NCBI RefSeq assembly: GCF_028858725.1
Contig: NC_084772.1
Coordinates: 11,973,048 to 12,037,047 of the forward strand
Direction: 5' to 3'
Origin: Colius striatus
Taxonomy: Eukaryota; Chordata; Aves; Coliiformes; Coliidae
DNA: 64,000 nucleotides
A model generated the notes under the pieces. It saw only the letters and a list, made by a program, of their open reading frames with translations. It searched no databases and was not told the origin of the DNA. Numbering within the stretch: the first letter of the stretch is position 1; the number at the start of each line of letters is the position of its first letter. This document shows, in pieces, positions 1-28,000 of the stretch. Both the position numbers and the translations under genes were made by a program.

Positions 1-246
1 TACAGCCAACTACCAGCATTACAGATACAGACATAGAGAAGTATGCACGAAAGCCTATGAAACCTGGCAAAGTCACTTGGCAACCAGGCCTTCATTCATG
101 GCAAACGTGTTTAGGAAACGTGTTTTTTCTGTATTAGGTGGAAATTAGACACTGTGAGACGTCAGACAATATTTTTACAGATATTTCTGCTGTTATTTTT
201 AGAAATACCAGTATTTCTCTATAAAAAAACAAGAATGTGATATGAC
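1..246. other. left-edge part of a CEP89 intron
   Basis: Lies downstream of exon 15 in transcript sense. No coding exon or repeat recognised. Confidence 0.5.
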
Positions 247-15622
<15,376 letters not shown>

Positions 15623-15876
15623 CGGGCCGGCGCAGGGACGCGGCTGGGGCTCAGGCTCGGCCACGCACCGCTTCCGACGCTTTCCCCGTCGCGACCCGCC
15701 TAACAACAACGACACGGCCGATTCGCTGCGGGCTCGCACTCCCCCAATCAGCACGCGCCTTACTCGCCCTAGCAACCTATCACTGGCGAGGCTCGCGCCA
15801 CCTCGCCGCCTCATTCGCTCGCGGGCGGCGGGGTTCTCGCTTCCTATTGGCGGGCGCCGCTGTGGGGCAGGCGCGC

Positions 15877-15928
15877 GTGGCGGGCGGTGTGGCGGTGTGG
15901 CGGTGAGGCGGTGAGGCGGTGGGGCGGC
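15877..15928. repeat. GC-rich tandem repeat (GGCGGTGT/GGCGGTGA)
   Basis: Seven or so near-perfect 8-bp units of GGCGGTGT and GGCGGTGA lie side by side in the CEP89/FAAP24 island, near the probable FAAP24 transcription start. Plus-strand G runs of 2-4 could support G-quadruplex structure, which is inference. Confidence 0.75.
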
Positions 15929-16509
15929 TCCGGGCAGCACAGCGGGGCCCTTGGGGCTGTTTCCCCTCTCCTCTCACAGCGGGCCGCTGGTGAGGGCTCG
16001 CTCCGGCCCCCGGTGGGTGTTGCTTGCGGTGGTACCGACTCGCCTTTGGCTCTTCTCGTTGAGGCTTAGCCTCAAAGGCTCCCGTCTCGCCCTCAAGTTA
16101 GAACACCGCCTGAAGCTGGTAAACGTGACCATAACCTTTCCCGGCGACTGCCTTCTAACCATCTATTTGGGGCTTGTGCCAGATGAGGGAGGGACATGCC
16201 TCCGAAGTCAGCTTTGTAATTGAAGCAGACTTTCTCCCAGCAAGGGTGGATGAAGGTATGGAGTAGGCGATGTGGGCTTTTTTTAACCATCCGTGTGTTT
16301 TTCAGACTGAGTGGCAGAGTTGTGTAAGTGGAATCTCCAAGCCCACCGCCTCTGTAAAAGTAAATAGTTGCTTACTGATTTTGGTGTGTTAACCATAACT
16401 GTAAGGCAGCTTTGGGAAGGAGACTGTCTGTTCCAGAGTATTGAATCATATCACATTTAGTTTGGTACAGGTTTATAAAACATATTAATATCTCTTACTT
16501 CTTGCTAGG

Positions 16510-16515
16510 ATGTAA
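16510..16515 (+). promoter_or_regulatory. FAAP24: start-stop upstream ORF (ATG TAA) in FAAP24 5' UTR
   Basis: The coding exon appears to begin at 16509 after a CTTCTTGCTAG acceptor. Its second to seventh bases are ATGTAA, a minimal start-stop uORF. It lies 33 nt upstream of the main start, in the same frame, and its TAA also rules out N-terminal extension within this exon. If the exon begins further upstream, the element is still in the leader. Confidence 0.65.
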
Positions 16516-16548
16516 CTGTTACTGAAGCAAATATTTAAAGGAGGTCTG

Positions 16549-18733
16549 ATGACAACAAAAGCAAACTTTCCTGTGACAGCAGGATCCATAGTTGTCCCTT
16601 ATGGGCATGTGATTGGAAATGAGAAGTGGAGAGGATCAGAGTTAGCCCAAAGGATACAAGGTAAACACAAACGAATGGTAAGAGGAAAAATAATTCAGAC
16701 AAAGCATTCCCCTCTGTCGCCCAGCATTGTTAAGATTGGCTGGAATATGCTTTGCTCTGGGCCTGACCGGTGCCATATTTGTGGTAAAGTGTTTATTAGC
16801 AGGCTCAAAATTCCTGTTTGTCTATCATATATCTATGTGATCAGTTCTGTCAAATTTATATGGTTGCTGAGTGCTGTAGAAAAGCACTCAGGATCTGCTT
16901 CAGTGGGGCTATTGTGAGTACACATCTCCACTGAAGTCCTCTGAATTGATGTGGATGCTGGGACTGTGCATTCATATGTTGTCACAGCAAAAGGAATTAA
17001 GAGGATCTTTCCAGAACAGCATGTGTTGTGGTTTTTTTTCAAGTCCAGAGTTTATTGAGAAGCTGTAGCACTTTCAAATCTGCAGTTTGGCTTTACTAAT
17101 TAATTGATATTACTAAAGGCATCAACAGTACTTTGCACTGCTTGTCCCAGTATTGCTTGAAGAGAGGAAAGGCTTTTAAAGAATATGGAGTTTCTTGTCA
17201 GGTCACTAGGACTATTGACAGGAAGGTCATGCCATGACATAGCTATTAGTATATTTTTAACTACCATTACTGTATTTTTTCTTTTTACAATCTGACATTA
17301 AGGGAAGATTAGACTCATCTTTGAAGATGGCCTGGGACTTGTGGATTTTCATCTTTCAAACAGAACTTGCATTTTATATATTTCTGAAGCAGATTTGGTT
17401 GCGGGGGATGAATTCAAACGGAAACTGGTTCGGTTTAGAAATGTAAGTGTTACATAAAGAGAAAAGGAAATGTTTTCAGCTGGTATTTGTTTATTCTGTG
17501 CTTCTGAAAACACTCTTCTTGTGTTACTTTTAAATTCTAGTAGAACTAAATTTTTGTGATAATTTGCACCTGAAAACTGAAAAATTGTGCAGCTGTGTAG
17601 TAGTGCTGTATTCAACCTCAGTGCTGTTGCTGCAGTTTTGCTTCTTTCTGATTTGCTTTCAGGCAGCTCATACTTGACAGAAGTTTTCTCTCAGTTGCAC
17701 TATACCAGCTTGTCATTAACAAGGTCTTTTCTCCTTTTTTTTCCTTTCAATATAGGCCAGCACTCTTAGGGGAATTGTAATTATAGAGAAAACCCAAATA
17801 AGTGATCAGTACTTTTTACCAGTACAAAAGTTTGTTGTGCTAGAACTTGGAATGGTGTTGCTTCCTGTGGCGAATCAAGGAGAAGCTTCTCAACTTATTA
17901 CTCAGCTAGTAAGTTTGTATGTTAGTGGGCAAACATTTCTTAAAATATGGGACATGAGAATTACCTGACTCCCACAGTCATCACTCATTCCACAAAGAAT
18001 ACTTGGAATCTGTAAGGAATGCAACATATTTTATTCTTTGAATGTAAGAAATACAAATCCTGCAACAGTAGCACAGTAATATTGTTCAATGGAAAGAGAG
18101 GTCATTTGGGAATAAAAAGTGGCTTTTAAAAATGTGATCTTACACTGAGGTGCCACTGGATAGCGTTAGGCAATCCTTATTTGATCCTCTGTGAAAACTG
18201 ACTTGAGATTTTGGTTTATCTCAGGCTGAGGAAATTGTTCTTGTGTTGTTTCTCTTTATCATTTCTCTGATTGCATCAACAACCGACAAAATCATTGTTT
18301 TCATTCATGGTTGGTATTAAGAAACTGTTGGTTTCCTCAAAACCCATAATAAGGGCGTGCACTTGAGAAGGGAGCTTGTGTTTTAAACTTCCTAGTGATT
18401 GCAATGAACTCTTTTGAAGTGAAACTTTTAAAACCCCAAAGCAGACCTCCAGCAGAGGGCACACGGTATCACTCGTTTGTTTTGCTTCAGGTCCGGGAAC
18501 AAAGTAAGGATCAGAGCAGTAACCCCTTTGTTCGTAAGCAGCGCTCTCAGCTGGCCGAGCCGTCCGTGTTCCGGACTGTGCTGCAGATTCCAGGGGTTGG
18601 AAAGAGCAAAGCTCTGCTTTTGCTGCAGCACTTTAGCAGCATCCACCACCTTTGCAACGCCTCTGTGGAAGAGCTTGAGCTGGTAGTTGGACAAACGGTA
18701 GCGCAACAGATTCACACTTTTTTATGTTCCTGA
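16549..18733 (+). CDS. FAAP24: FAAP24 (C19orf40), Fanconi anaemia core complex-associated protein 24, complete
   Basis: DNA-binding partner of FANCM that helps load the Fanconi anaemia core complex on crosslinked or branched DNA in the nucleus (family knowledge). Coding exons: 16549-16660, 17303-17442, 17756-17908, 18491-18733. All junctions are GT-AG and in phase, giving 215 aa, the same length as the human protein. Residues 1-135 form an XPF/MUS81-like nuclease fold: VVPYGHVIGNEKWRGSELAQ, then GKIRLIFEDGLG, then ILYISEADLVAGDEFKRKLV. The ERKXXXD catalytic motif is absent, as expected for this pseudonuclease. Residues 160-215 form the helix-hairpin-helix pair, with hairpin IPGVGKSKA at 168-176 and a second half VEELELVVGQTVAQQIHTF. 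Start context is weak (C at -3, A at +4). A leader exon lies upstream in the shared island. Confidence 0.96.
18491..18733 (+). other. FAAP24: FAAP24 exon 5: (HhH)2 DNA-binding domain
   Basis: The last exon encodes residues 136-215. After a polar linker (VREQSKDQSSNPFVRKQR) come helix FRTVLQ, the hairpin IPGVGK and helix ALLLLQHF, then a second helix-hairpin-helix half ending in IHTFLCS. This is the standard tandem HhH of XPF-family subunits, used for DNA binding and dimerisation with FANCM. Confidence 0.9.
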
Positions 18734-18759
18734 CATGCATGTGTAGTACTGTTTTGGAA

Positions 18760-18765
18760 AATAAA
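18760..18765 (+). terminator. FAAP24: FAAP24 proximal poly(A) signal AATAAA
   Basis: AATAAA begins 27 nt after the stop codon and is followed by the T/G-rich stretch ACTTTTGTTTCTTGTAAAT. It would give a 3' UTR of only about 50 nt. Confidence 0.7.
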
Positions 18766-18785
18766 GACTTTTGTTTCTTGTAAAT

Positions 18786-21754
18786 CATAAAATTTTGGTT
18801 TTAATAGTTGCATATTAGGACAACTTCTGTATTCTGGTAACAGCTGGAGGATGTTGACGTATTGATATTACTCTCCTATTGCTGCTTAACAGCTGTTCTG
18901 CTCATGCAGATTGAGCTGTGAAAAGTGCCTTGGATAGAGGACTGTGAAGTGTTTTACATCTATCTTGTACAAAAAACCTGAAAAGCCATTTGCTTGCTTA
19001 CTTTTGTCTTCCAGAAATAAACACCTTGTTAATATGTGTGTGCTGTTGTCTTTTCACTAAGTGGAGATGTGAGTTGCAGTGCTTAAAGTTAGCATATATT
19101 GTTTTATAATAATTGATTTTGCATTTATTGGACTTCCAGTGGAAAGTCCTACTGGAATGAATACATCTCTGACTTTGCCTTATGTACCAATTAAGGAGCT
19201 GTGTGAAAATCTTCTTTGATGCCACTTCAGTTTTGGGTCACAGCAAGAAGGCAGTTGAGCAGGATTTTCAGCTCTCTTTTGTAAACTGAAGAAAAGTGAA
19301 TAATAGAGCCATGGCAACCTCTGTAACCAATCTCATCCTCCACTTAGTGCAGACAGCAGAGAGACTTATTTAGAGTGATTCCTTACTTGGGATGCAAATA
19401 TCATTTACTGAATAATAAACATCAGAATTTACAAGACCCTAGAGCAAGATAATACTTTCTTACAGCTAGAGAATGTTTAACCTTCTTTATAAATCTGTTT
19501 ATTTAGACTGTTCCCTCTCTCTCAAGACTGTGTCACTTTACTGTGGAGACTGGATTTTACCTCTAAAGGTATGGGGCTAGTGATGTTGCAAACACCTTAC
19601 TAATTCAAATGGCAATCTGCTCCATGCATTAAGTAAAGCTCAAGGTAGTAACAATTTGTACTAATGGAGTAAGAGACTGAACTACTCATCTATTGCAAAC
19701 TTTTATTTTTAGGGCTTTATAGTAGCCTTCTACCTCCTTGTGGATAGAAACTTGTTACAAATAGACCTCTGGTCTAATAAAAAAATGTAACTTGCTGTGA
19801 AATTAATATTCCCCTAAGTGAAGTGTGGGCTACCACAGTGTAGAACGAGTCTTGAGTTAGCTACAAAATAGTAAGCATCTAGTTGTATGACACATGAGAA
19901 GCTCAAGGTTTGACTTGAATTAGAGGGAGGCTGGTTAAATGAAGACCCTCACCCTTTCATCAAGAACTAATGCATGTGATGATGGGAAGGAAAAGGCAGT
20001 TAATTGTGCAGCTAAGGGGGAAGATGTTTGCAGGAAGAGTATTGTAATAGGCTAAGAGAAATGAAGAGCTGGAAGGGCAATTCATGTGTCTTTGCTAAAG
20101 CTTTCATTAATGGGATAGTCATTTTAGCCACACATGCACAATAAATCTCTTCTGCATGGAATACTCTGTGTCAGGGTCTTACAAATCAGTACCTGATTGC
20201 TGCTGCCTGTGTATAAAAAGTGCTATTACACATGCAGATGAAGGATCAGTGAGGCACAAGGAACTTAAAACACTTTTTATGTCACCTTTATGGGGAATTT
20301 CTAGAAATATGTTAACCCTCTTCATAAGGAAGCAAATTTTACACTATAAGTTAGTTCCCGTATTGTACAATATAAACTTTTAAAGACAGTTTTAGATGTT
20401 TTTAAGCAACACTACAGAACTGTGCAAGAGGTATGCCAGCAGGAAAGACCAAAAATCTGTACCTTTTGTTGTGTCATCCAAGCTGGAGCAGAAACAAAAT
20501 GCTACTACTATAAATGGCATCTGATTTTTTTATTCTTAAATAAATGTCATCAAGATATTTACAGCTATTACATAAAGCTAAAAACAAATGACAACTTTAA
20601 AGTTTACAACCAGACACAAACTTTCCCCTCAAGTTTTGAGTATCAAACAGCATATATCTACTCTGTAGATGGCAATGGTAACTAACACTATGGTGTTAGC
20701 AATTTTTAATTTATGTCAAATTCAGAAAATAGGATCTCAAAGAAATGCCCACATGGTTTCTTTTTTGTCTCAATATATATATAGCCAATACTCACTCAAT
20801 TTTTCCAAGGCAGGGAAGGAGGACAATTATACATCAATGATTTTTTTTACTTGGTGTGATAGTAAATAAACGTTCTGCCTCTTAAACTCACAAGCACTTA
20901 TTTTCTTGTATTTCAAAGCATCACCACAGCTTGTGTTGTCTTGATCAATATACTGGAATACATCAGTTTTGAGACTCATTCCACAGCTGTTAAGTTTTAT
21001 CAAGGCTTATGAGATACAAGTCTTATGGTAAGTAGGTTAAAACTTCAAGTTTGGAATAAAGCCTGTTTTTAATAACTGAAATCAGCAGGCATTTAAAATG
21101 TAACCTAGATCAGGAAAAGAGGAGAGTAAAAGCCTTTTGTAATTCAAAAGATCTTTTGACTTCTAAGCCTTCTAATTCTCTTCTAGGATTATATCATCTA
21201 TTCAGCAGAATACACCTAGTACTCTCAGAAAGATTATGTATAAAAACCTCAGCTGTATGTCACTGCCCCTTGGCACAAGACTAGTTTCTCTGAATAATAT
21301 TATTCTCTCACGCCTGTGGTTTAATATAATTCTGTGAAGTAGTATGAAGTGATTTATTACTGACTCTAAACTTCTACAGCAAAATCATCCTTTAGTGTGT
21401 CCCCTATTGCTTTACATGTAGCATCACATTTGTAATAAATAACTTTCATCTAACATAGTTAAAAAAAAAATAGTCATGATACTGTATTTTGAAATTCCAA
21501 AGGAATTCAGTCCTCATGTCAGCAATTTTGTCATCTATATCTAGTTATTGCATACCTCCCAAACAACTTCATTCTAACCTTCAAATACTGAAGTTTTACA
21601 GCTTTTGCCAGCCTCTGACCTTCATAGTGGCTCAATACACAGTACATGAAGTCAATGGCATTTGTCTGATTTATACATACATATATAAAACTGATCAGTG
21701 TTTTTATATACATTTTCAAGAAAAATGCCATGTTAACAGATCCTCCTGAAAGAT
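18786..21754. other. FAAP24-RHPN2 convergent intergenic region and RHPN2 3' UTR
   Basis: AT-rich DNA with no coding exon I recognise. The minus-strand part next to 21754 must be RHPN2 3' UTR. Minus-strand AATAAA candidates sit at 21353-21358 (UTR about 400 nt) and 20529-20534 (about 1.2 kb); neither has a strong GU-rich element, so the transcript end stays open. Confidence 0.6.
19016..19021 (+). terminator. FAAP24: FAAP24 candidate distal poly(A) signal AATAAA
   Basis: A second AATAAA, 283 nt past the stop, is followed by a GU-rich element (TTAATATGTGTGTGCTGTTG). On sequence grounds it is as good as the proximal signal, so alternative polyadenylation is possible. Confidence 0.5.
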
Positions 21755-22006
21755 TCAGTACAATGAACTTTCTGTATTCAGAAGTGTGAAGGGAGAAAGC
21801 TTCTTCTTGGCCTGAGAACTTCCAGCCACAGCTGAAGGAAGGCAGAGGGTGCTTGCAGCTTTCTGTCTATTTTTAGTTCCCCAACTTAGAAAAGGCAGTT
21901 TCAGTGGGGCTTTCTTGGTCCGATCACTCTTATCGTCTTCCATGGCTAAACAGATTAAGGAGTATGTCTTCTGCATTCCCACAGAATAAGTTGCACTCTT
22001 ATTGTG
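21755..22006 (-). other. RHPN2: RHPN2 last coding exon, C-terminal tail
   Basis: Encodes residues 601-683. It begins [20 protein letters not shown], nearly identical to the human block, and continues as a Lys/Ser-rich tail ending in NTESSLY before the stop. The strong conservation of the first 20 residues suggests a functional segment after the PDZ domain. Confidence 0.93.
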
Positions 22007-25000
22007 CTGTAGCAAAGAGAGAACGATCAGAAGAATCAGTCACCCAAAATGGGTCAAAACTTTGATGATAACAAAAAGGTTACTGTGCAAATATTTTTCC
22101 AAGCCTGATGACAAGAAGCTTTCTGTGATAATGACATAGTAACTGAACACAAGGCCTTTCAAAGCACTGTGATGCAGCTGTTTTGCCCATGTAGACTCAA
22201 GGATATGCTATGCCAAACATACAGGGACTTTGGAGTCTTTGAGAGGGGTTGTATTATAGTTGGCATTTACTAGTGTCCAGCATAACTATATGATATATAC
22301 ACTGACCTCACTGCAAAGCTTTGATAGTTCTTGCACAAATCTCTGAAGGGCAGTCTTTGCTGTCTTTGGACGAGTTCCATGTTGATTGCAACTATGACAA
22401 CAGGGGCTACTGTAGGGCATTTTGGGGGGATAGTTGAAAGGCACAGCCCTCTCTGTTTTATTTTAACTGTGTCCTGAAGAAATTTGATTATATTTGAACC
22501 TTTTCTAGTGTCCACTTGGAATGGCAGCTGTGCAATTCCTTATCTTCAATAAGGAAAATCAGCTTCTTAAACACAACAATAAAATCTAACAGCAGTAAGA
22601 GCACCTTGATCACTTCTGAGTCAATAATACTTCAGTGGCTAAGCTTGCCAGGGAATGCTGAAAGCATGAAGCAGTGGATTAAGCTGAACTACAGGTTCTC
22701 TCCCACTACAAACAAGTTTAAGTTATTTAGAGCTTAACTTTTTTAAATCTTTCGGTCATTTTTCCTTAGTCTAAAGCTTCTACAGCAGCTTAGTAACTGA
22801 TTTGTCAGTTAAAGTCCACAAAAATAAAAACCACATACATTAATCCATGGTCTAATGCAAAAGTCACGGATCACTTATGCTAATAGTGCACATAAAATAA
22901 GCATGTGGTCTTGGATGTTCTATTTCATTCCATTATTGTTCACTGGGGCTTTTCTAGTGCTGAACAGGGTAGTATTTTTATCCCCTGGGACAAAGTAGAG
23001 AACATAAAATAGGCCCTGGAATTTATAATGCAATTAATCTAAGTAGCTCCACTACCACAAATCCCACCACCCAGCCATTCTTATGAACACAGACTGTACT
23101 TCAGCTTGCTAAGTCATGATGATTTAAACACTGTTGAACACCGAACACATGCCTGAATGCTTGATATATTCACCAGTGGAATGGGATATCTGTCTATATG
23201 AAAGTAAACATTAATCAGGGACTGAAGGCAGGAAAGTGAAACAACCCTCACATATCCAATCTACAAAACATATTTGCCTCATTACATACCATAGATGCTG
23301 CTGTATCCTGGCAACTGATAACCTCCATCTCCAGGGGCTGCTCTCCCATGCTTTTCAATTTTTCCAGCACCTCATTCACTCCAAGCCACTTGCAATCCAC
23401 ACCACCAACTGAAACAATGTAGTCACCTTCTTTGAGGCCCATTGACTGTCAAAAAATTTTGCACAGGTTATTATCTGGAATTACCAAGATGTGTAAATGT
23501 TTTTGTCATTATACAGTATCTGCCCTAAAGGCATTTCCCTCTATGACAATATAAAACATTGTCTAACCAGACATGTAGAACAAAGATTGGCTCTATGTCC
23601 TTTTCACTTCTCTCCTTAAGTGAAACCTGTTTTTTTATTACCCTATTGTTTCCCATAAGATATCTTCTCCAGTTTTTACTCCTGTTTCTTTAGTACTTAC
23701 TTGTACTTCTGTGGTTGCTTCTGGTTTTACTATAGAGTGTGCTCACCCCTGCATGTTGGTTTATCCCTTTGTTTTTTTCCCCCCCTTCAAAGTACACACT
23801 TGCCACCTTGCCCTCTCTTCTTGAATCTCATCCTTCTTCTTGTTGCTACTTTCTACAGCCTTTATTCCTTCTAACTTAGATGGAAAATAACATTTACTTT
23901 TATTATTTGAGATTTTAAAAAAATCTATTAAGCATGAACAGAGGAAGAAATCAACTCTGCTTTAATGTGATGTCAGGGATTTGGATACTCTAATATCTAA
24001 CATGTATATGGCACTGAAAATGTGTTTAGATTAAATTGTTTGATATTGATGTATAGTGGAACTCTAAATACTCAGATCATGAGTATGAACAAGCTAAAGC
24101 TGCATTTAAAAGATTGTAATGCTAGAGGCTGGGAATAAATTGTTAATAATCACACCAATGTACTTACTGCTGCAGAACAAAGTGGATCAAGACAGTAAAT
24201 CTGTACAGGTGACCCTCCTTTAAGACTGAATCCTAACTCTCCTGCTTCATGGGGGATGTGAATGGTGCGTGGAGCTGTCCATCTCTGCTTGGCTGAGAAC
24301 ACAGTCAGTGGGCCCTGGAGGTAACATAGCAGCAGACACATGGTTTACTGTCATTTGTAAGTAAACATTTCTAATTTTTTATGTTAGAATGCTTTAAGCT
24401 CATCTTATGTAGCTTTTATTCAAGTTAACTTCCAGCCAACTTCCATTGAAACAGAGAGTGAGATTTATCCCAGACATTCCCTGAACGTCTCATGACCTTC
24501 CCTGAAGTGCTCAGCCTTATTTCATGACTGTTCAGGTAACACTTCACACAGTATGGCATGAGGGCAGCTGCCAGGTTGTTCTGAGATGTCTATGAAGGTG
24601 TGCAGAATCTTTTGGCTGCATCTGGCTCTGAAGTCCTATATTACTCCATTTTGGAGGAGACAAATTGATTCATGAAATACTGCACCTTCTGATCCTAGCT
24701 GCAACTTCCAATTCCCTTTGCCCACAATACACAGAGCTACCTGAAAGACTGGCTTTGTAGCCCATAACATTACACATTCTGCTCCATGTACTACATTTCT
24801 CAACACCTTTAAGTTGTATGCAAGTATCCATAGAAACTTCAAGGGACTTTTATGAAGGCTATCAAGGAGGAATGCTGTGCAAAGCCAACTATTAAGTTGA
24901 CTTATACCTCTGAAACCAGGCGTGATTTCTCCAATACTACAGGATCATTTTTTCAGGCTACAATACCTGTGTCCCTTCCCTCACATTAGAGTGAATTTAT

Positions 25001-28000
25001 TCTTGCTAGCAAAATGACAGAGGTTGGTCAGTGTTGACATGTTACGTACCAGCCTGTGAAAGAAGTCTTTAACTTTCACCTTGGAGAACTGAGGAGCAAT
25101 TGCTTCTATTTTGTGCTCTGTTTTAGCTAAAATGAAAAGAAAAAATAATTTTCTTTAAAGTATTAGTTAAAAGACATACAAATTTTTCTTGCATTCCAAG
25201 CTAGACAGAAACTTACCAAGATGTAGTAAAGCTCATTTTTGAAGAAATGTGCAAGACATATCTGAATCACCTTAAAAATACCTTCAGAGCTCATAGTATC
25301 AATACAGAAAACTTGAAACTATACATCCAAATGAAATGATGGTATTCTCCTCTTCTTTTTTTTTGTTGCTATTTAAACCAGTGCTTATTCTTTCCCACTG
25401 TTTCCAAATGGGAAAGATTTGGATGAGCTGGACTAAGGTCGGAAGAACCAATAACAGTCAAATTGATTTAATTACTTAGACCAGTATAATAGCTGTGCTA
25501 CAAGAAAGAGTTACTAGTTTTCCCTTGTATGATTTCAGCTTTTCAAGTTCTCTTTTTTTTTTTTTTTACCTCACAAGATAGTTGCCAAAAATAAAAAGCT
25601 GAATTCTAAATAACAACCATTGCTAGGTTTAGATTGGACATTAGGAGGAACTTTACCAAGAGGGTTATTAAGCATTGAAATGGGCTGCCTAGGGAGGTGG
25701 TGGAGTCACCATTCCTGGAGATACTTGAAAGGAACACAGATGAGATGCTGAGGCATATGATCAACCAGTATGAGGTGACTGGTTGGACTTTATCTTAAAG
25801 GTCTTTTCCAACAATTCTGTCTACCCCAAATAACCACGTGGCCAGAGACAGAAACACTGTAAAGCACCTGTAACACAAGTCATTTATCTGTGATTGAGGA
25901 ATTGTACATTATTGGAGTTCATATTCCTTACACAAGACACGTAATATAGATGTACAGTGTATACAGATGTATATTATATATGTATACATACATACAAAGG
26001 CATAGCCCCATGAAAGCCCATATATGTATGGGCAGGTACCCTTTATTTGTAGTTATATTCACTTACGAATGATATCTGGAGCCTGGATTAGACTGAGGAA
26101 GTCATCTTCTGTCTCTTGCTGAGCATATTTGAGAAGGGAGCGCTTATGTGCAGCTGTCAGAACCTCCTGAAGAACATCAATGTTTCGAAGCTTTTTGCAC
26201 AGGCCACAGACTCTTAGAGCTTCCTCATGGTAAACAATGGCTCTGCGTAAATGGGCCTTCCCTAGCAAAAATAGAAACTGTTGGTTGCCTTCCACAGACA
26301 ATAAGCACAAGGTAATTTTTAAATCGTGTCTGAGTGAAACCGGCAGTTACCTAATTGTTTTCTCTGAACTTTGTCCTTTAAAATAGTGAGAATCGTCAGT
26401 CCTTCAGGCATATAGTCATACAACTGGGACATGGCTTTCTCCTGCTGATCTTCATCATCACCAGCCTGCACTGTAATAATTGATACACAACATTAACAGT
26501 TACACACCTTTTGGTGCCCTGCTCCTTTTCATGTATTGTGTAGTTATTACTCCCTTCTCTCCAAATGCTGTCACAAATAATTTTTACATATATACATTGA
26601 CAGGAATTTCAAGGTTTTATGACTTTCATCAGTATACTCAGCTGTAATATGCAAGTAATACTTATCTGCCAGATCACACTGACAAGAACTGAAGAATTTA
26701 GCGGCATATAACAGACAGAATACTTCTTTTGTTTCTGCAAAAGTTAATTCATTGAATTTTCATTCTTCCGTGAAGGACAAAAAAGCTCAACCTCATCTCC
26801 AAAGGGGAACATGGCCACAAATTAACAGATACTGAAACCTCAAAGTTCCTGGCTCCTAGACTTACTCATAGACCAAAGTATAGCTGTTTATGTGTTTGTT
26901 ACTCTTATTTCTATAAAAATATAGAAAATTTATGATTCTTACATTCATGGTCACACAAAATGGTGGCAACAAAATAATGTGCCAGAGCTTTGTAATGGTC
27001 TGATTTGATTTGTGCCAGTTTAGACCAGGAATAAGGGATATTCTCTTTCACTGGTTCCTGATTCATTGCAGTGTTTACCAGCATGTAAACTTCTCCCACC
27101 TAAAATAAAGCACAGAATTGAAGTACAAGAAATTAACATTAGTTAATAGGAGCTCAAGTAAGGGGCATTATTATATTCAGCTTAAAGATAGCTTCTTGTG
27201 CATCACATAAGGGAAGGGCGGGGGGGGGGGGGGGGGGGGGAGATGGTTACAAAGGGTTGAGATTAGTTTTGAGGAAATTTGAAATTCCATCTCTGATTTT
27301 TCCCTTACAAGAAAAGTAAATTCATTTTTTTGTAAGAACAGATGGAGTAAGTCACTCAATCTATACAGCTTCATAGTTCAATAAAAATGCCACATAATAA
27401 ATGGGTTTTAATTTACAGATATATCTCATTAGGTTAATTCAGCTGAGAAAAAGAAGCATATTGCTTATCCAATAAGTTTGTGCTTCACTTCTAAAGCTGT
27501 GGAATCATATCTAGCCTTAAGCTGGTCTGGTTTTGTTAAAACCTGGCTACTATCCTTTACGCAGAGAAATAAGTTAGCTTTCCAAGCAGCAAATGCTGCT
27601 TTAGTACAACTCTACATAGCAGAATCTAAGAATCTCTCCCCTGCAGCTGATCACTTCTAAAGTCACAGTGGCTTTACAGAGCTGGTAGGAAAGGCTTTGC
27701 CCATTTATCCAGTGTGGAACCAATTATATTAGTATGGAATCAATTACATATGAAATGGCTCGGAAAGCATATTCCTATCTTATTGACATACCCAATTTTT
27801 TTATATCAACCACCTCAATCAAGTATGAACACTACCTGCCACCCAATTTTTCAGGCAAGTCTCAAGACAGCTCTGCAGCTGCCCACCTGACTTTTGCTCA
27901 TCAGGGTCCTTACTCCAGTTACAATTTCGTTATTCATTTGGACTTAAGCTTTTTATGTTTGCATAACCTCGGACTGCTGGGAAATGACAGATTGTGTTCA

